From Saccharopolyspora spinosa NRRL 18395 (GTDB lineage Bacteria; Actinomycetota; Actinomycetes; Mycobacteriales; Pseudonocardiaceae): 64,000 bases of DNA. The notes beneath the pieces are model-generated. The model was not told the origin of the DNA and ran no database searches. It saw only the letters and a list, made by a program, of their open reading frames with translations. The translations under genes were made by a program, and so were the position numbers. Location of the stretch: assembly GCF_000194155.1 (NCBI RefSeq), contig NZ_GL877882.1:320233-384232 (forward strand), given 5' to 3'. Positions 18,399 to 26,834 of the stretch are shown in pieces; position 1 is the first letter of the stretch; each line of letters starts with the position of its first letter.

Positions 18399-19634
18399 TC
18401 AGCGGGCGATATCGAGGTGGTGGCCCATGCGCGTCTGCTTGGTCCGCAGGTAGCGCATGTTCTGGGGATGTGCGGCGGTTGGCAGTGATACGCGGCTGAC
18501 CACCTGCAGGCCGTCTCCGTCGAGCCCTGCGCATTTCGCGGGGTTGTTGGTGATCAGGCGCAACCGGTGGACCCCCAGATCGGCGAGGATCTGGGCGCCG
18601 AGCCCGTAGTGCCGTGAGTCGACGGGCAAGCCCTGCGCGGTGTTCCCCTCCACCGTGTCCAGGCCGTCTTCCTGCAGCGCGTATGCGCGGATTTTGTGCG
18701 CGAGGCCGATGCCTCGGCCTTCGTGTCCGCGCAGGTACACCAGCACACCGCAACCTTCGTCGGCGATCGCGCGCAGCGCCTGTTCCAGCTGCGATCCGCA
18801 GTCGCAGCGCAGCGATCCGAGGATGTCGCCAGTGAGGCATTCGCTGTGCACGCGGACCAAAGCGCCTTGTTCGGATCGTCCGGCCGAAGCGACATCGCCG
18901 AGTACCATCGCCAAATGTTCGGAATCATCCAATGTGGACCTGTAGGCCATCGCCCGGAACTCACCGAAGGCCGTGGGCATCGCCGCGGTCGCGAGGTGCG
19001 CCACTGAGCTTTCCGTCGTTTGCCGGAAGCGCACGAGGTCGGCGATGGACAACACCGGGAGGCGATGTTCCACCGCGAATCGGCGGAGAGATGCGCCCCG
19101 TGCCATCGAGCCGTCCGCTGCGACGATTTCGCTGATCACGCCTACAGGTTCGCGGCCAGCCAGGGACAACAGGTCCACCGCCGCCTCGGTGTGTCCGCAG
19201 CGGGCGAGGACGCCACCGTCGCGTGCGCGCAAGGGGAAAACATGGCCTGGTCGCCGCAGTTGTTCTGGGCGAAGGTCAGAGCGCGCGAGGGCTGCTGCGG
19301 TCAACCGCCGATCTGCAGCCGACACTCCTGTGCCGGTGTCGACGTGATCGACACTGACGGTGAACGCCGTTCCGTGGTTGTCAGTGTTGGCACCGGTGGA
19401 CACCATCTGCGGCAGTCGCAATTCATCAACCCGCGAACCAGGCATCGGCGCGCAGAGGATCCCCGTGGTGTGCCGCACCATGAAGGCGATCTGCTCCTCG
19501 GTCACCGAGTCCGCGGCCACGACGAGGTCGCCCTCATCCTCCCTGTCGGCGTCGTCAACCACGACGACCATGCCGCCTGCGGCCAACGCGTCAACGGCGC
19601 GTTGGACCGCCTCTGTTCCGTTCACATCGCTCAT
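18399..19634 (-). CDS. ribBA: Bifunctional DHBP synthase / GTP cyclohydrolase II
   Basis: The 411-residue protein joins a 3,4-dihydroxy-2-butanone-4-phosphate synthase domain (DREDEGDLV, then the HTEAAVDL segment) to a GTP cyclohydrolase II domain with its zinc cysteines in LRCDCGS and the GHEGRGIGL loop. Both catalyse entry steps of riboflavin synthesis. The ATG at 19634 follows GGAGG. The gene lies inside a catabolic operon between a flavin monooxygenase and a flavin reductase, apart from any other rib gene. It is therefore probably a dedicated extra copy that raises flavin supply when the operon is on. Confidence 0.93.
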   Translation of the reverse strand: MSDVNGTEAVQRAVDALAAGGMVVVVDDADREDEGDLVVAADSVTEEQIAFMVRHTTGILCAPMPGSRVDELRLPQMVSTGANTDNHGTAFTVSVDHVDTGTGVSAADRRLTAAALARSDLRPEQLRRPGHVFPLRARDGGVLARCGHTEAAVDLLSLAGREPVGVISEIVAADGSMARGASLRRFAVEHRLPVLSIADLVRFRQTTESSVAHLATAAMPTAFGEFRAMAYRSTLDDSEHLAMVLGDVASAGRSEQGALVRVHSECLTGDILGSLRCDCGSQLEQALRAIADEGCGVLVYLRGHEGRGIGLAHKIRAYALQEDGLDTVEGNTAQGLPVDSRHYGLGAQILADLGVHRLRLITNNPAKCAGLDGDGLQVVSRVSLPTAAHPQNMRYLRTKQTRMGHHLDIAR

Positions 19635-19705
19635 CACGGGTACCTCCGGCCAAATGAAAACCACTCGGGAGCGCGTCGTGTGCTGTCAGCGGCTGTCGTG
19701 GCTCT

Positions 19706-19746
19706 GGGTGGGGCCCGGGGCTCCCGCTCCCTTCGAGGCCCCACCC
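19706..19746. terminator. Strong hairpin between LLM monooxygenase and ribBA
   Basis: GGGTGGGGCC and GGCCCCACCC form a perfect 10-bp stem with a 21-nt loop in the 154-nt gap downstream of the monooxygenase stop. There is no T-run. It could be a partial terminator or mRNA stabiliser setting the monooxygenase above the rest of the operon. Confidence 0.5.
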
Positions 19747-19788
19747 GGTGAAGCGACGCCGGAGCGCCAGAACGTCGCGGGCGCGTGC

Positions 19789-20931
19789 TCAGTGGCGCAG
19801 GCCGGCCTCACGCATCAGCGGCATCACGGCCTCGCCGAAGTAATCCAGCTCCTCGTTGTAGTCGAGGAAGCCCATGATCATGCCCTCCATGCCGGCGTCG
19901 GAGATCTGCTGGAACCCCTCGACGACCTGCTCGGGCGTGCCGACCAGGGGCATACCGGCCCAGCCGGCGATGAAGCGCTCCTGGAACTTCTCGACCTGCT
20001 CGTTGAAGGACTGGCTCTCCATCCCGATGGCACTCATCAGGTTGCGAGCACCGGGCCAGTCGCCCTTGTCGATGATCTCCTGATGGACGCGCTTGGCCGC
20101 TGCCTCGGTGTCGCGCACGACGACGAGCCCGTACGTCATGGTGCTGATCGTCCGCTGGTAGTCGTCCTTCGCCTTCTTCTTCACAGTTCGCGTGTAGTCG
20201 GGCATCTTCTCGATGTCCAACGAGGCGAAGTTGATGTCCACGTACCGAGAGGAGAATTCGATGCCGGCCGGGGAGTTGCCCGCGTTGATCAGGACCGGAC
20301 GGGGATTTTGCAGCGGCTTCGGTTCGGATTCGCAACGCGTGGCCTGGAAGTATTTGCCGTCGAAGTCGAATTCGCCTGCTGCGGTCCAGAGCTGTTCGAC
20401 GAACTCGAGCCACTCGGCGCCATACTGGTATCGCTCATCGTGCGGGAGTTGGTCCGGGTTGAACATCTTCATCTCCGGCGGGAACCATCCCATGACGAGG
20501 TTGAGGCCGAAACGGCCGCCCGAGATGTGATCGTTGGTGACGGCCATGTTCGCCGCGACGATCGGATGGACCGTGGGGATGTGCGTCGTGGTGAACAGGG
20601 TGATCTGCTCGGTCGCCTCGGCCAGCCCCGCGGCCCAGGTGAAGGTTTCGAAATTCGTCCCGTTGAAGTTGACGTTCCCGCCGAATCCCTTCCACCGCGC
20701 GACCGGGACCATCGCCTCCATGCCCAGCTGATCCGCCTTCTGCGCGATCGACTTGGTGTGTTCCCAAGTGATCTCGTAAGTCGTATCCGCCTCGGTCATG
20801 CACAGGCCGCCTGAGCAATTGGACCCGAACAGCCCGAGTTTCATCTTCTGGTCGTTAAAGATGGACGGACCGGTACGCGGGTGTTGCAATGGCAGCGCCT
20901 GTTCGCGTCCATGCGTAATTGTCTCAACCAT
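19789..20931 (-). CDS. LLM-class FMN-dependent monooxygenase
   Basis: The 380-residue enzyme is a bacterial luciferase-like monooxygenase, with an N-terminal KLGLFGSNCSGG beta strand, the VMGWFPPEM substrate loop and the C-terminal GTPEQVVEGF helix. It is close in style to RutA/SsuD-type enzymes. The start is the ATG at 20931 with GGAGA upstream. It is the first gene of the six-gene operon and is divergent from an AraC regulator. With the flavin reductase it should insert oxygen into a small carbonyl, heterocyclic or sulfur compound; the substrate cannot be read from sequence. Confidence 0.9.
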   Translation of the reverse strand: MVETITHGREQALPLQHPRTGPSIFNDQKMKLGLFGSNCSGGLCMTEADTTYEITWEHTKSIAQKADQLGMEAMVPVARWKGFGGNVNFNGTNFETFTWAAGLAEATEQITLFTTTHIPTVHPIVAANMAVTNDHISGGRFGLNLVMGWFPPEMKMFNPDQLPHDERYQYGAEWLEFVEQLWTAAGEFDFDGKYFQATRCESEPKPLQNPRPVLINAGNSPAGIEFSSRYVDINFASLDIEKMPDYTRTVKKKAKDDYQRTISTMTYGLVVVRDTEAAAKRVHQEIIDKGDWPGARNLMSAIGMESQSFNEQVEKFQERFIAGWAGMPLVGTPEQVVEGFQQISDAGMEGMIMGFLDYNEELDYFGEAVMPLMREAGLRH

Positions 20932-21398
20932 GAGATCTATCTCCAGCGGCGTTGGTGGGGAACTGATGCGCAATAACGGCACAACGTGATCACAGACACG
21001 TTAAGAAAGCGGGCTCCGCACGACCATCCCGCACGTGCAGAGCAGTATCCGTTTACGGCACAAGTCGCCGCATTCGCCGACCAGTGGACGGCGCTCTTGC
21101 GGTTTGTGTCCGAGGTAAGGGTCTGCTTGGAGCTGCCCGTTCGCCTCCGAGGCGGGGCTGGGAAGGAAGTGATGCATTCTCCGGCTACCCGTGTGCGCTG
21201 AGCGGATAGCGCGGCGGCGGAGCAGCTTCTTAGGTTCTGTGAATCTGCGCCGGTGGTGCAGAGCACAGCGAGTCGGGGCTGAGAGGCGATCCGACCACGA
21301 GTGCCGATGCCGATCGGTCGAGCACGCCGCTACCTGCGGGCCCCGGTTCAGTGCGAGACTGCATACGCGCCCGCTGACAACGAGGTCGGAGGTGCCCG
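20932..21398. other. Divergent promoter region, AraC regulator / LLM operon
   Basis: A 467-bp non-coding stretch separates the LLM monooxygenase (minus) from the AraC gene (plus). It must hold both promoters. I saw no clear inverted repeat, RNA element or conserved ORF in it. Confidence 0.5.
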
Positions 21399-22406
21399 AT
21401 GGATGCTGCGGGACAACTCGGGAAGAATCTGCTGAGCAGTCATCCCGTTCTGGCGACGGGTGCGCTCGAGGAGGCTCGCAATGCCGTCACGGAGGTCTAC
21501 CTTCCGCATGAGCTGATCAACGTGGAGGGTCGGGACGAGGTGGCGATGGTGCTCAACGCCGTCAAGGACAGGAACTTCACGCTCGGTTACCTGACGTATG
21601 GCAGCTCGGCGCGACTGACGATGCCCGCTACTGAGGACACCTACCACGTCAACTTGACCATCGCGGGAAGCACCTTCGCTGACAGGCAGGACGGCGAGCG
21701 GGCGACGACGCGAAGCCGGCTCAGCGGCGTGGTGCTCCTACCGGACCAGCTCAACCGCGTGCAGTGGACCCCCGACGCCGAACAACTGATCTTGAAGATC
21801 CCTCGGCGAAGTCTCGAAGGGCACTTGGCAGACCTGCTCGGCAAACCGGTTCGGTCGGTGGTCCACTTCGACTTCCAAGTCGACCTCACCACGGCCCGGG
21901 GGCAGGCGCTGCTGTCCGCAGTGGAGTTCCTGACGGCGGAGATGGAGCGGCCCGGCGGCATCGCTGACAACCCGCTGGCCCGCGATCAGCTCGAGGCCTA
22001 CGTCATGAGCCAGTTGCTGACCGCAGTGCCGAACCCGTACACCGAGGAGCTTTCCGCACCTGCTGATGCTGAACCTGTTCAGGACGGGCGTCTGAAGCCG
22101 GTGGTCGAGTACATGGAGAGCAACGCCGACCTCGCCTTGAGCCCCACTGAGCTGGCGAAGGTCGGGTGCATGTCGGTGCGTTCCTTGCACGCGTCATTCC
22201 AGAAGACCTTCGGGGAGTCCCCGATGGCCTACCTCAGGAGAATCCGCCTCGACCACGTGCGAACGGAGTTGCTGAACAGCCGGGAGCCAGATCTCCAGAT
22301 CACCGACGTCGCGATGCGATGGGGCTTCTTCCACCTGAGCCGCTTCGCCCAGCAATACCGCGAGCGCTACGGCGAACTCCCTTCGGAGACGATCCGCCGA
22401 GGATAA
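21399..22406 (+). CDS. AraC-family transcription regulator
   Basis: The 335-residue protein has an N-terminal cupin-like ligand domain and a C-terminal double helix-turn-helix (residues about 235-335, CMSVRSLHASFQKTFGESP and the closing RFAQQYRERYGELPSETIRR). It starts at an ATG behind CGGAGG. It is divergent from the LLM operon and most likely activates it in response to the substrate. A 273-nt non-coding tail separates it from the convergent kdpE. Confidence 0.9.
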   Translation: MDAAGQLGKNLLSSHPVLATGALEEARNAVTEVYLPHELINVEGRDEVAMVLNAVKDRNFTLGYLTYGSSARLTMPATEDTYHVNLTIAGSTFADRQDGERATTRSRLSGVVLLPDQLNRVQWTPDAEQLILKIPRRSLEGHLADLLGKPVRSVVHFDFQVDLTTARGQALLSAVEFLTAEMERPGGIADNPLARDQLEAYVMSQLLTAVPNPYTEELSAPADAEPVQDGRLKPVVEYMESNADLALSPTELAKVGCMSVRSLHASFQKTFGESPMAYLRRIRLDHVRTELLNSREPDLQITDVAMRWGFFHLSRFAQQYRERYGELPSETIRRG

Positions 22407-22679
22407 GGACTGCCTCGACACCGAAATCAGGAGGCCTGCGGTCACTCACGTCTAAGCCTGGATGCACCGAGGAATTGTTCTTGGATAGCAACGTTTAATG
22501 CGCAAAAATGCCTTCTGACCTGCGATGGCTGGACCGGAAATCAGCCGTGATCTTCATCCTTCTGGACGAGCCGGCCGATGTCGCTGCTGGCGATGCGATG
22601 CAACTTGATCGCAAGGTGGATCGAAAGCCGCCCGTGGTCGTCGGCGAGGCTCAAAGGCCCGTGCAGGGGTGCCGGTGGG

Positions 22680-23360
22680 TCAGGGTTGGAAGCGGTAGCC
22701 CATGCCGGCTTCGGTCAGCAGGTGGCGGGGGCGGTCGGGGTTGGTTTCGAGTTTTCGGCGCAGTTGGGCCATGTACTGGCGCAGGTAGTGGGTGTTGCGG
22801 GTGTAGGTGGGGCCCCACACCTGGGTGAGGATTTGTTGCTGGCTGATCAGTTTTCCCGGGTCGTGCAACAGGATTTGCAGTAGTTGCCACTCGGTCGGGG
22901 TGAGGTGCGGTCCTCCGGCGCCGGTATTGTTGCGCACCGCTTTGTTGGCGAGGTCGACGACGTAGTCGCCGATGGGCACGGTTGCCGTGGCGGTGTCGGT
23001 GGTGTGGCGGCGGGACACGGCGCGGATGCGGGCGAGGAGTTCGTCGACGCCGAAGGGTTTGGTGAGGTAGTCGTCGGCGCCGGCGTCGAGGGCGTCGACC
23101 TTGTCGCGGCTGGGGGGGCGGCCGGAGAGCACGATGATCGGGATGCTGGTCCAGCCACGGAGGCCGTGGATGACATCGACGCCGTCGATGTCGGGCAGGC
23201 CGAGGTCGAGCACGATGAGGTCGGGGTGCCAGTCGGCGGCGTAGCGCAGTGCCGCGTAGCCGTCCGCGGCGATGGCGACGTCGTAGTGGCGGGCGCGGAG
23301 GTTGATGCGCAGAGCCCGGAGGATCTGGTGGTCGTCGTCGACGACGAGGACGCGGGTCAT
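22680..23360 (-). CDS. kdpE: Potassium response regulator KdpE
   Basis: The 226-residue OmpR-type regulator has a receiver domain with phospho-acceptor Asp52 (IVLDLGLPDIDG) and a C-terminal winged helix (LTPTEWQLLQ, then RQYMAQLRRKLE). Its ATG overlaps the kdpD stop by 4 nt. It controls kdpFABC transcription together with KdpD. As the last gene of the cluster it is expressed with its own targets. Confidence 0.95.
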   Translation of the reverse strand: MTRVLVVDDDHQILRALRINLRARHYDVAIAADGYAALRYAADWHPDLIVLDLGLPDIDGVDVIHGLRGWTSIPIIVLSGRPPSRDKVDALDAGADDYLTKPFGVDELLARIRAVSRRHTTDTATATVPIGDYVVDLANKAVRNNTGAGGPHLTPTEWQLLQILLHDPGKLISQQQILTQVWGPTYTRNTHYLRQYMAQLRRKLETNPDRPRHLLTEAGMGYRFQP

Positions 23361-25960
23361 GGCGGACTCCCGTGGCGCCTCGTCGCATGCTCGACGGGTT
23401 CGGGTTCGCCGGTGGTTTGTTCGGGGATCGCGGGTGCGTTGGTGGCGGGGAGGGTCAGGACCAGGGTGAGTCCGCCGCCGGGGGTTTCTTCAGGTGTGAG
23501 GGTGCCGTTCATGGCTTCGGTGAGCCCGCGGGAGAGCGCGAGCCCGAGGCCGACGCCGGTGTGGTTGTCGTGGTCGCCGAGGCGTTGGAACGGTAGGAAG
23601 ACCTTGTCGTAATCGTCGGGTTGGATGCCGGTGCCGCGGTCGATGATGCGGACTTCGACGTGGTCGGCGAGCGCGCTGGCGGTCACGAGCACGGCCTGGC
23701 CGGGTGGGTTGTAGTGCAGGGCGTTGGAGATGAGGTTCGCCAGGACCCGCTCCAGCAGGCCGGGGTCGGCGAGGACGTCGGGCACGGACTCGGGAACTTG
23801 GACCTGCACGTGGCCGGCCGCGTCCAGTTCGTCGAGGGCTTGGTGCACGGCGTCGGCGACGGCGAGCTGTTGGGTGGCGATGCCGAGCGTGCCGGCTTGC
23901 AGCCGGCTCATGTCGAGGAGGTTGGCGACGAGCCGGTCCAAGCGGGTCAGCGATTGGTAGGCGGTGTCGAGGAGTTCGGCTTCGTCTTCGGCGCTCCACG
24001 TGACGTCGTCGCTGCGGAGGCTTTCGACCGCTGCGGTCGCCGAGGCCAGCGGGGTGCGCAGGTCGTGGCTGACGGCGGCGAGCAGGGCGGTGCGCATCCG
24101 GTTGGCGTCGGCGAGTTGTCGCGTTTGCTCGGCTTGTTGGGCTAGCCGGTGCTGGCGGAGCGCGACGGCGGCCTGGGTGGCGAAGGCTTCGAGGACCCGG
24201 CGGTCCGCGGCGGGAAGCGTTGGTCCGCGTAGGGCGAGCGCGAGGTCGTCACCTACTGCGATGTGGGTGTCGCCGGCGTCCGGGCTGGAACACGGCGGTG
24301 AGCCGATGCCGTCCACGACGTGCCAGGCGCGCGGATCGTGTTGTTCTTCGGGGGTGCGGCCGCTTTCGGGCTGCCGCTCCAGCAGGGTGACTGCGTCCTG
24401 CCCGAACGTTTCGCGGAGCCGGGTGAGCAGTGCCATCAGCGGGTGTTCGCCGCGCAGCACACTGCCGGCGAGGTTGGACAGGACGGCGGCTTCGGCTCGG
24501 GCGCGGGCGGCTTCGCGGGCGCGGCGAGCCGCGAGGTCCACGACGGCGCTGACCGCGATGGCCACGACGACGAAGACGATGAGCGCGAGGAGGTTGTCCG
24601 GGTCGGCGATCGTCCACACGTACAGCGGCGGGGTGAAGTAGTAGTTGAGCACCAGGAAACCGGCCAGTGCGGCGGCGATGGCCGGCCAGAACCCGCCGAG
24701 GAGCGCGATGCCGACGACGAGCACGAGGAACAGCAGGATCTCGCTGGGCAGGGACAGGTTCCCCTGAACGGCGGGCAACAGCGTTGTCAGCAGCGGGATG
24801 CCGAGTGCGGCCAAGGCGAATCCACCGATGCGCCGGGGCCAGCCGACGCCCGGGGCGAGGGTGGGTAGCCACTGCCGGTGGCCGACGTGCTCGTGGGTGA
24901 CCATGTGGACGTCGATGGGGCCGGAGCGCGCGGTGGTGGTGACGCCCACGCCCCGGGAGAACATCTGCGCGAGTCGGCCGCGGCGGGAGGCGCCGAGCAC
25001 GAGTTGGGTGGCGTTGACGCCGCGGGCGAAGTCGAGCAGCGCGTTGGGGACGTCCTCGCCGACGACTTGGTGGTAGGTGCCGCCGAGGTCTTCGAGCAGG
25101 GCGCGTTGCCGGGCCAGGTGCGCGGGGCTGGCGTCGGAAAGCCCGTCGCCGCGCACGATGTGCACGGCTAGGAGGTCCGCGCCCCGGGCTCGTTCCGCGA
25201 TGCGGGCGGCGCGGCGGATCAGCGTGTCGCCCTCGGGGCCGCCGGTGAGTGCTACGACGACGCGTTCGCGGGCTTCCCAGGTGCCGGTGATGTCGTGCTC
25301 GGCGCGGTAGCGGTCGAGTTGTTCGTCGACTTTGTCCGCCAGCCACAGGAGTGCCAGTTCACGCAGTGCGGTGAGGTTGCCGACGCGGAAGTAGTTGCTC
25401 AGGGCCGCGTCGATCTTCTCGGGCGGGTAGACGTTGCCGTGGGCCATCCGGCGGCGCAGGGCTTCGGCGGTCATGTCGACGAGCTCGACCTGTTCGGCGC
25501 GGCGCACCACCTCGTCGGGCACGGTTTCGCGCTGCGGGATTCCGGTGATGTGCTCGACGACGTCGTTGAGCGACTCCAGGTGCTGGATGTTCACTGTGGA
25601 GATGACGTCGATGCCCGCGTCGAGGACCTCCTCGATGTCCTGCCAGCGCTTGGTGTTGCGGGATCCGGGCACGTTGGTGTGGGCGAGCTCGTCGATCAGC
25701 GCGACCTGCGGGCGGCGGACGAGAACCGCGTCCACGTCGAGCTCGGTGAACGTCGTGCCGCGGTAGCCGAGGGCTTGGCGGGGGAGGACCTCCATGCCGT
25801 CGAGCAGTTCGGTGGTGCGGGGGCGGCCGTAGGTTTCGACGAATCCCACGGCCACGTCGGTGCCGCGCTCCTGGCGGCGGTGGCCCTCGCAGAGCATGGC
25901 GTAGGTCTTGCCGACACCGGGCGCGGCGCCGAGGTAGACGCGCAGCCGTCCTCGTGGCAT
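23357..25960 (-). CDS. kdpD: Potassium sensor histidine kinase KdpD
   Basis: The 867-residue kinase begins with the cytoplasmic KdpD domain carrying a Walker A site (GAAPGVGKT, residues 11-19), followed by a USP-like domain, four membrane helices (about 380-480), a GAF-like region, the phospho-acceptor box AVSHDLRTPLA near residue 640 and a HATPase domain with GVGLGLALS. Length and order match the family. It is coupled to kdpE by overlap and follows kdpC by 4 nt, so kdpFABCDE reads as one unit. Confidence 0.96.
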   Translation of the reverse strand: MPRGRLRVYLGAAPGVGKTYAMLCEGHRRQERGTDVAVGFVETYGRPRTTELLDGMEVLPRQALGYRGTTFTELDVDAVLVRRPQVALIDELAHTNVPGSRNTKRWQDIEEVLDAGIDVISTVNIQHLESLNDVVEHITGIPQRETVPDEVVRRAEQVELVDMTAEALRRRMAHGNVYPPEKIDAALSNYFRVGNLTALRELALLWLADKVDEQLDRYRAEHDITGTWEARERVVVALTGGPEGDTLIRRAARIAERARGADLLAVHIVRGDGLSDASPAHLARQRALLEDLGGTYHQVVGEDVPNALLDFARGVNATQLVLGASRRGRLAQMFSRGVGVTTTARSGPIDVHMVTHEHVGHRQWLPTLAPGVGWPRRIGGFALAALGIPLLTTLLPAVQGNLSLPSEILLFLVLVVGIALLGGFWPAIAAALAGFLVLNYYFTPPLYVWTIADPDNLLALIVFVVVAIAVSAVVDLAARRAREAARARAEAAVLSNLAGSVLRGEHPLMALLTRLRETFGQDAVTLLERQPESGRTPEEQHDPRAWHVVDGIGSPPCSSPDAGDTHIAVGDDLALALRGPTLPAADRRVLEAFATQAAVALRQHRLAQQAEQTRQLADANRMRTALLAAVSHDLRTPLASATAAVESLRSDDVTWSAEDEAELLDTAYQSLTRLDRLVANLLDMSRLQAGTLGIATQQLAVADAVHQALDELDAAGHVQVQVPESVPDVLADPGLLERVLANLISNALHYNPPGQAVLVTASALADHVEVRIIDRGTGIQPDDYDKVFLPFQRLGDHDNHTGVGLGLALSRGLTEAMNGTLTPEETPGGGLTLVLTLPATNAPAIPEQTTGEPEPVEHATRRHGSPP

Positions 25961-25964
25961 CTGG

Positions 25965-26834
25965 TCACCTCCGTGGCGCGGTTTCGTGGTCGAGCGCGAG
26001 GTTGAGGTCCATCACGTTGACCGCGGGTTCCCCGAGGAAACCCAGCGCACGGCCGGTTGTGTGCTGTGCAACCAGTGTGCGCACCTGCTGCAGGCTCATG
26101 CCACGGGCCGCGGTGACCCGGGGTGCCTGCAGCAGCGCATAGGCCGGGGAGATGTCGGGGTCGAGGCCGCTGCCACTGGCCGTCACGGCGTCGGCGGGGA
26201 CGGCCGGGGTGGCCGGGGCGCCGCCGGGGATCGGGGTGAGGCGCCCCGCCGAGTAGTCCTCGCCGGGCTGCGCGCATTCGACGCGAACTCCCCGGTAGGT
26301 GGCCAGGAACGGCGTGATCGGGCAGGCCTCGTTGACGCTGACTACTCGCGTCACGGCGGGCCCCGCCGAGTACACGGCGAGCACGGCGCCGACCCCACTT
26401 GGCGTGCAGTAGGGACGCGAGCCGTCGACTCCCTCCCGCTCGCCGACCTCTTTGCTCCGCGAGCACACCAGGGTGAGGAGGCTCTGCTTGGCCTGTTGCC
26501 CTGGTGCCGCGAGGGTGTCGGCGATGTTCTCGGGGCCGAGGTTGCTCGCGCTGCTGGCGGTGGGGTCGTAGCCTTCGCCGGCGGCGCTCGGACGGCTCTG
26601 GAAGTACTGCGGCAGTGCCCGGCCCTGGCCGTCGGTGAAGGACTGGCCGATGAGCCGGCTGCCGACGACATCGGTGCTGGAGCGGACCATCGACCCCTCG
26701 GCCTCGTCGTGCAGGCCCGGCAGCTGCGCGATCGCCAGGACCGCCAGCGGATACGCCAGGCCGAACAGCACCGTGCACACCAGCAGCACCCGCAGCGCGG
26801 CGAGGTGGCGGCGGAGCCAGATCGGAAGGTGCAT
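25965..26834 (-). CDS. kdpC: K+-transporting ATPase subunit KdpC, with extra extracellular insert
   Basis: The 289-residue protein has the single N-terminal membrane helix and the conserved KdpC core (GSRLIGQSF, PQYFQSRPSAAG, VTASGSGLDPDISP, PRVTAARG). The usual length is about 190-200 residues. About 90 extra residues lie between the two core halves and contain four cysteines (near LVCS, PYCTP, NEACP, VECAQ), possibly paired outside the cell. Its ATG overlaps the kdpB stop as TGATG. It stabilises the KdpA-KdpB complex. Confidence 0.94.
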   Translation of the reverse strand: MHLPIWLRRHLAALRVLLVCTVLFGLAYPLAVLAIAQLPGLHDEAEGSMVRSSTDVVGSRLIGQSFTDGQGRALPQYFQSRPSAAGEGYDPTASSASNLGPENIADTLAAPGQQAKQSLLTLVCSRSKEVGEREGVDGSRPYCTPSGVGAVLAVYSAGPAVTRVVSVNEACPITPFLATYRGVRVECAQPGEDYSAGRLTPIPGGAPATPAVPADAVTASGSGLDPDISPAYALLQAPRVTAARGMSLQQVRTLVAQHTTGRALGFLGEPAVNVMDLNLALDHETAPRR

